Shown piece by piece: positions 58,183 through 64,000 of a stretch of DNA of 64,000 bases (positions are counted from its first letter, which is position 1; the number at the start of each line of letters is the position of its first letter). The stretch comes from Rhodosporidiobolus odoratus (Eukaryota; Basidiomycota; Microbotryomycetes; Sporidiobolales; Sporidiobolaceae). The notes beneath the pieces are model-generated. The model saw only the letters and a program-made list of their open reading frames with translations, did not search any database and was not told where the DNA came from. Both the position numbers and the translations under genes were made by a program. The DNA lies in the NCBI GenBank assembly GCA_034387635.1, contig JAOANU010000010.1, positions 1,178,001 through 1,242,000 on the forward strand, in the 5' to 3' direction.

Positions 58183-59646
58183 ATGACCTCCCTCTTGACC
58201 GCATCCCTCCCTCGACTCCCTTTGTCGACATCGCTCAACGGCACCGCATCGGCCCCTTCACTATCATCACAGTCCTCCTCCTCCTCCTCCTCTCGACCCA
58301 AGCGTCGATTGAGCAACGCTACCATCATGAGCATTGACGAAGAGGATGACATGGACTTCCACGAAGAAGAAGAAGAGGAAGACAAGGGAAGAGGGAAACG
58401 CAGCCGAGCGAGTCTTGGAAACAGGAATCAGTTTCAAGTGGGGCCGGGTGATCGGGGGCAGACCAGTCCGAAGCAGCTCAATACGGGCAAGGCAATGTCG
58501 GAGAAGGAAAAGGAGACGAGGCGCATTGCTAGGATGATCCGGAATCGCAGTACGCTCTTTTCCCTTTTGTCCCTAGAGAGGATCTGGCGGACTGACTATA
58601 TGCGCTCAACCCTGCACAGATGCCGCTCAAGCCTCTCGGGATCGCAAGAAGGAGCACACGTCCTATCTCGAACGGCGGGTAGCCGAACTCGAAGCCCAAT
58701 TGCGAGGTCAGCGAACCCCGGTACCGCCGTCGGGATCATCAGGCCCCACCTCCTCGACCTCAACGGCCAGACGGAAACAGCGCGAAACGAGCGTCGTCTC
58801 GTCCGTCGGCAGTAGCTCATCCGCCGACCGCATTGCCGACCTCGAGGACGAGAACGACGTCCTTCGCTCGCAACTCCAGAACGAGCAGATGGAAAAAATG
58901 GAACTCCTCACTCGTCTCGAGTCGGCCGAGGACCAGCTTATACGACTCTCGCAGCTCATAAATGCGGACGAAGAAGGCACGTCCACTCCACCGGCGCCGT
59001 TCTTCGCCTCGTCGACGAGTGGGACTTCGACGCCTCGCTTCGAACCCACCTTTGCGTTCGACACACCAAACCTCTCTCCCCTACCCCAGCCGGAAGAGCG
59101 CGCCTATCTTGAGGAGCTGCGCGAACGGAAACAGTACACCCACCGTCGACGCTCGTCGACCGGCGGTGGACTCGGGCTTGACTTGCACCCCGAGTCGGAA
59201 AATGTGAACGTCCAGCAGACTTCGAAGACCACCCGACCGACGACGACCGACAGCTCTCGCCTCGTAGCACGCGAGGTCGACCTATCCCTGCAGCGGAAGC
59301 TGTCGCCACCGTCGTCTCCCCCGTCGTCCATGTCACTGCTCGTTCTCCCTCTCCTTCTTCCCCCTCTTCCGTCGCCATCAGCCCTTCTCCCGAGTCCCTT
59401 CCGGCTCTCCTGCCTCCCTTCTCCGCCGACGACCCTATCTCGTGCACTCCGCCCTCGTTCTCCGAGTCGTACCTCGAACTCGAACCCGTTGGCGTTGACG
59501 AGGTCTGGACGCAATGGGCCAAGGGGACTCTCCCTCCTCCCGCTAGCGTCAAGAAGGCCACCGCGGGCGAGGGGGACGAGTACTCTACTTTGGCGTTCCT
59601 CGATTTGAGCTTCCTCCACGATGCGCCGACAACGGTTCAGTGCTAG
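58183..59646 (+). CDS. HAC1: HAC1-like bZIP transcription factor with a frame switch
   Basis: Exon 1 is 58183-58549 and exon 2 starts at 58620; the intron 58550-58619 is conventional. The basic region spans the junction: ETRRIARMIRNR then NAAQASRDRKKEHTSYLERR, the N-x2-A-Q-x-S-R pattern of Hac1/Xbp1-type bZIPs. A leucine-zipper-like ADRIADLEDENDVLRSQL follows. Without further splicing the frame ends at 59608 with a low-complexity tail (451 residues). From about 59290 a different frame (+2) becomes clearly coding, with preferred codons and an acidic/hydrophobic end (SESYLELEPVGVDEVWTQWA, STLAFLDLSFLHDAP), stopping at 59644-59646. Such a switch is expected if Ire1 removes an unconventional intron of length 3n+2 to make the active unfolded-protein-response factor. 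The ATG at 58183 was preferred to 58042, whose extension looks like leader sequence. Confidence 0.7.
59285..59297 (+). promoter_or_regulatory. candidate Ire1 cleavage stem-loop
   Basis: TCC-CTGCAGC-GGA: a 7-nt loop of the CNG|CNGN type on a short stem, identical in loop to the known Xbp1 3' site. It sits exactly where the reading frame changes; cleavage would fall after 59290. The partner 5' site was not identified with confidence. Confidence 0.45.
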
Positions 59647-60872
59647 ATGATGCGCATTTTTCCATGTGCGTCTCTTTTCTTCGTTGTCCATCGGTCTACT
59701 GCCTTGATGCTGACCGACTCGTTACGACTCACAGACCCCGACACCAATAACCTCCCTACATCCTCATCTCACCAACATCCCATCCGCCGCTTTCTCCTCT
59801 CTGCACCTCTCACGACCTCACCCACCCCGCAGCACCAACCACCAGCTCTCCTAGTCGCTTTTCCTTCCCCTTCTTCTCTCCTCGCTGATACCAATCGCAT
59901 ATCTCTGCACCCAACAACGCAACTACAGCCTCTCGCGCCGGCACTGTTCTTTCCTCTGTATGGTCGTCATCTCGCTCACCCCCGCACGAGAATGAAGATT
60001 GAGCCTTGCTCCGCCTCTTACGAGGCGTCCGAGCGGTTCTCTCTTCTTCTCATCCGGACGAGCGACGATGACGGCGTACATGAGGCGAAACAGAACATGG
60101 ACGTTGATGAGCTCCTTCTGCTTGGTGCTAGGCTTGTACTTTGCGAATGGATCAGGTGACGGCTGAGAAGACGGTGGAAAGGAAGGCGACCGGTTGATTT
60201 CGAGCTGGTTTTGGTTTTACTGCGGGACGAGGTTTCGTCGAGATGATGTAGAGGTTGGGGTAAGGAGGCATGGAATGATGAGGATTGACGGGTGGGTACG
60301 GTGGATCCCAGTGGGTTTCTTTGGCGGGACGCGGTCGTTGATGTCTGAATCGTGAGCGGTGTTTCGTGGTTGGACTCGTTTCTCCTTTCTCTCCCCTTTC
60401 TTGTCCTCCAGTTTTCCAGGTCTTCATTCGCGGTTCTGTGCCCTTCCTCTTTTTCGTGCTGTTTATTCCCGTCGTCCTTTTTCTGTCTAGAAGCAGTAGA
60501 AGCCGTCTATTCCGTGCCCCACAAAACAGCCACAATAACGCAGTGATTTTCTTCGTCATGCCTCCCCATCTCGCTTCCTTCGTCTGGTGGCGAGTATGCT
60601 TACGGGTGCGTATGTCGTTCCTCTCCGCCTCCTCGAACACTGCTCACTGTTCTGGCCCGTTTGGGTCCGCCCGTTCCGCAGATTGCGCCTCCTGACCTTC
60701 CCAACTGCCGGCTCGCTCGTGCTTCGGCTCCTCGGTACTGCTTAGCATCGTCGAACCGCCTCCGTTCGGACGCTTTTGACCTGTGTCGCCGGCTCCTTCC
60801 GCGCGCTGTGCTACGCGCTCTCCTTTTCACTCTTCACCTTTCTTGCTGCTCTGCAGTCTACAAATCCACGAC
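59647..60872. other. intergenic after the HAC1-like gene
   Basis: Probably the HAC1-like 3' untranslated region and the promoter of the next gene. A 170-codon frame at 59647-60159 has no domain. Confidence 0.5.
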
Positions 60873-62027
60873 ATGTATCCTTCGCAGCCTGATCTCCCGT
60901 ACACTCCGCCACTCTCGACGTTACCGCACCCGCCAACACTCCAACCCGGACGCGGCTCGGTGCAGGGGTTCTCGCCGCCACTTTCCCGTTCTTCAAGCTA
61001 CGGTCTCGGCGATACAACGTAACAGCACCCGCTCCACTGGGCCAGTTTCGTCCCGGCGGCACCAGCAATCTCTCCTCCTCCGCCTGCTTTCTCCCCGTCG
61101 GTGCACGAGGTCCCACTGCATGTTCAGCGGGGCGTGAGATTCGCCTCACCGCGTCCGAGCCTTCACCGCGGTGGGCAATGATGTGGCACACTCGCCGAAG
61201 CCGTATGCCGCATCCCATCATTCACAGGTACGCGTCTCGGACCGCAATAGGTGCTACCCGCGTGCTGATCGGTACCCGTGCAGTCCTGAACCACCGTCAT
61301 CCCTTCTCACCATCCTATCCCTTCCTTCCGCACCTTCGAGCCTGAGCCGTATATCGCGCAGTCGCACCAACCACAACAGAGCCCACCCTTCGAAGACAAA
61401 GAACTGGACTTCAGCTTTTTGGACGAGGAGCTGGACGAGCCCAAAAGGTCGGGGATGAAAAGTTGGTTCAAGTTCCTCGTCATCCTGCTTGTCTTCGCCG
61501 GTATCGTGGCCGGCGCCGTAGTCGGCGGTATCAAGGCGAAACATGCGGCAAACGCGCCGAGAGGCGATGCGAAAAGCTCGAGCGGCAGCTTGACGGCGAC
61601 GGCGTTGACTGGATCTTCCGCCTCACATCTACGTCCACCCGTTCCCTCGACTCTTCCATCGCCATCTCCTCCACTGCGAGCACTTCCGCAACGTCTGTCT
61701 CCACCTCGTCCACCTTGGCGCCGCATCTAGCAGTCCCGACCCTCAGTCAGTCGTATCCACTCGAGAAACCCCGGCAAGCAGCACTTCTCCATCTTCTCCG
61801 AACGATGTTCCCTCGACGTAGGACAGCCAAAATTCGACGCACGAGGACTCTCCCTTGTCAGCCCCGCCCACGTTGGCACCGACGACGGTAGCATCGTCTG
61901 TCGAGCTGACCCCGGCCCGACGAGCGAAGTTCTTGCAACGGACGCAGCGACGACTTCGGCTCCAGCTGCCTCGAGCGCTCCCGAGAGCAGTGCAGCTACT
62001 GCTCCACATTCTGCCAGTAGTATCTAA
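60873..62027 (+). pseudogene. decayed single-pass membrane protein with Ser/Thr-rich exterior
   Basis: The layout is like the gene at 62364. A Pro/Ser-rich N-terminus begins at 60873 (MYPSQPDLPYTPP). After it an in-frame TAA (61020-61022) interrupts text that continues coding-like (PAAPAISPPPPAFSPSVHEV). A frame change follows near 61179, and a TGA near 61290. Then comes a good block with FEDKELDFSFLDEELDE and a basic flank, and the membrane helix FKFLVILLVFAGIVAGAVVG (about 61466-61525). The Ser/Thr-rich exterior is spread over at least three frames (SSSGSLTATAL, SLDSSIAISSTAST, TSEVLATDAATTSAPAASS) with another TAG at about 61834. It ends with TAA at 62025-62027. Multiple breaks point to a dead paralogue; sequencing errors are less likely. 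Confidence 0.6.
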
Positions 62028-62363
62028 GGGCAGATGGAGGCGGCTGAGAGGCGGTATTCACTGTACGAGAGGCGCGAATTTCGTTCTGACTGCTGAGGCT
62101 GACCTTCCCAACCTGCACAGGTTATGTAGACACTCTTTCGTGCATTGTAGTTGATTGTGGCTTGGCTATGCATCGCAATGCATGGTCCTCCATGGTACCG
62201 GCTGGCGCGGGCGATAAACAAGGAAGTTTTGATGAAATCCTCTGCCGCCGCGGAGTGCGCCGGACCGGGAAAACTACCTCGAAAGGAGCTAAGCGACGTT
62301 TCAACACCTGTTGACCGTCCCGGACTGCTTAGGTTCGAGGTGTTCATATCCGCTGTCCCGCCG
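62028..62363. other. intergenic between the two membrane-protein paralogues
   Basis: 336 bp; promoter of the downstream gene. Nothing else seen. Confidence 0.5.
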
Positions 62364-64000
62364 ATGGCGCATATCCCGCTCCCGCTCAGCCCCATCGACT
62401 CACGGACGGCCACAACATTTCCTCCCCTCCGCTTCGACTCTCCCCTTCCTCCTGACGCACCGCTTGTTGAGAGAAGCTCCTCGTTCGGGCTCAACGATTT
62501 GCCAGTGGAAAGCCCAGCGGGTGAGCTGGAGAGGTCGGCCTTACCAGTACGCCTTCTCTTCTACCTCTAAGTAAACAGCGTTCGGAGCTAAGGATGTCTT
62601 CCACAGCCTCTTCCAGCTTGCCCAAATGTAGACCAGTCCCGACCGCTATCTACTCCGCCAGTCGAATCCATACACCCCGCTGCGGCGCGCGGGATCGACC
62701 ACTCGGAAAAGGAAGAAAACGACTCCTTCGCTGTGGGATTAGCGGCGGTAGAAGGCGGAGGAACGAAGGGAGAGGAACGGCCACTCGACGAGCCGATAGT
62801 AGCGGTGCCAGCCGAGTTGGTCGTGCCGGCGGGTTCACAAGTGCGAACGGCTGTTCTGCCCTCTTTCTTGCCGAGCTTACGATCCTGGTTCTCTCGCAGC
62901 CTCCCCCTGCTTCTCCGTCGCCGCCTGTGCTCAGCCCGCCTCCTGGTCCTCTTTCTCAGCCCACCATCGCACCCTGGCCTATACCTGAGAATGCCTTACA
63001 ACTGCAAGACGGAACGCGGATGCCGTCGATACCTGCGGAAACGCCGGCTCCCTCAGCGGATGCGGCTCTCGTCCCTGGGGCAGTGAAGCCGCCTGTAGGT
63101 GTTAGACCTATTCTGACAGCGGCCCTGATTGTACGCCTTGTGTTGCACTGCGCGTTTCCCTTTTCTTCGACTAACGCCTGCTCTTCCTGGCCACAGCCTC
63201 TACCCCCTTCTCCAGCACCGTCTTTTGCAGCCATCCCTCCGCCTCTACCTGTGATAGCCCAGCCGACGGCCCTCCATGCCACATCACCGCTGCTGGGTGG
63301 CGAATCGCCAGCGGAAGAATTGATGCGTTCCGCCTCGCTTGCGACATATCGAAGCCACGCCGAAAGTCTGACACCCACGACAGACATCAGGAGCTTGCCG
63401 AGTCCTGCGGGAACCGCCACTGCAACAGACCTCACAGTAAGCAATCATCCCTGACCTCGTCTACCTTCTCAAGCTGCCTCTGATGTTTTGCACCCTGCAG
63501 CCTATCCCTCCATCTCTACCCACCGACACTCGCCCCTCATCCCCCTCCGCATCGCAAGCGACTTTCGACTATGCCCCCATACCTCTCCTAGCTGCAAACT
63601 CAGATGACGAAGAAAAAGTCCCTCTCGCCGGGCTGGAGAAACCACCTCTCGACGAGTGGGATGAACCGCCACCTAAGACAGGACGACGGTCATGGCTCCC
63701 TATTGGTATACGAGCTGCGACTGTATCCGCCTTATTGATCGGGCTGGTTGTAGGGTTGGTATTCGGGATTAGGGCGGCGACCGGGGCGATGTCGGAAGAC
63801 CCGGAAGAGTCTCTTTCTTCCTCCCTTAGCCTTCCTCCGAGCACGAGTGACACCGCCACAACGTCCTCTCATGACGCTACAACTAGCCCTACCCACGCGC
63901 GTGCCATCACTTCCCACCCTTCTTCCGGCAGTCGAAGCGCTGCAGCCCACTCCACCGAATCTCACTCTACGTCCGCCTCCGCCTCTCATACCGCCTCCGC
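62364..64000 (+). CDS. single-pass membrane protein with Ser/Thr-rich exterior (3' end outside window)
   Basis: Exons 62364-62546, 62607-62840, 62900-63094, 63197-63436, and 63501 to beyond 64000. All introns are phase 0. Exons 2 to 5 each begin with CCT and a proline-rich start (PLPACP, PPPASPSPP, PLPPSPAPS, PIPPSLPTD). The cytosolic part ends with DEEKVPLAGLEKPPLDEWDE and basic residues. One membrane helix follows (AATVSALLIGLVVGLVFGI), then a Ser/Thr-rich chain likely to be O-mannosylated. The architecture recalls fungal cell-wall stress sensors turned around (no signal peptide seen, so the topology is a guess). No family recognised. Confidence 0.7.

Noticed and set aside
59647..60159. 170-codon frame after the HAC1-like gene
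   Set aside because: Pyrimidine-rich 3' region; no domain and no splice logic.

Overview
The window is nuclear DNA of a fungus. Nearly every protein gene is split by short GT-AG introns (about 42-170 bp), many with a GTGCGT or GTACGT donor. Coding DNA is GC-rich, with C-ending codons and long Ser/Pro/Thr-rich stretches. The gene set (Cdc11-like SIN scaffold, Spt23/Mga2, Alg11, Msp1, Ppx1, Rrn7, septin, Hac1-like bZIP, CipC-like, MYND) fits a basidiomycete, most likely a red-yeast-type Pucciniomycotina (Rhodotorula/Sporobolomyces relatives). The species cannot be fixed from the sequence. All intron models below were worked out by eye from splice sites and frame continuity.

Left 9.8 kb is a transposon graveyard. 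A Ty1/copia element cut by the window edge carries an internal inverted segment, a 14-bp tandem duplication that breaks the RT frame, and further stops. A 3' fragment of a Tad/I-type LINE follows. Next comes a TA-flanked inverted-repeat element (MITE-like) with a second copy of itself inserted at its own internal TA, and then the 3' end of a CTK1-like kinase gene that lacks its front part.

10.4-45.6 kb is gene-dense. In order: a hexose-transporter-type MFS protein (-); a 2311-residue Cdc11/Nud1-like LRR scaffold (-), head-to-head with ALG11 (+); a divergent pair of decaying MYND zinc-finger paralogues; an unrecognised Ser/Pro-rich protein (-); MSP1 (-); a convergent pair of CipC-like small proteins; a 1785-residue Spt23/Mga2-type membrane-tethered transcription factor (+); and exopolyphosphatase PPX1 (-), which has a secretory-type N-terminus and two micro-exons.

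45.9-51.5 kb is a large palindrome. Two arms of about 785 bp, inverted and nearly identical, each carry an intron-containing tRNA-Ala(CGC). They enclose about 4 kb of mostly non-coding, partly repetitive DNA.

51.9-64 kb: RRN7 (-) is head-to-head with an atypical septin (+). Next is a HAC1-like bZIP gene whose C-terminal half lies in another frame, as expected for an Ire1-type unconventional intron. Last come a decayed and an apparently intact paralogue of a single-pass membrane protein with a Ser/Thr-rich exterior; the intact one has repeated proline-rich exons and runs off the window.

The genes do not form one pathway. Several relate to the ER and secretory pathway (ALG11, HAC1, the SPT23-type factor, MSP1 tail-anchored protein quality control) or to division (CDC11, septin). 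No single new 'system' is proven. The best leads are the HAC1 frame switch, the tRNA-bearing palindrome, the self-nested TA element and the tandem proline exons.
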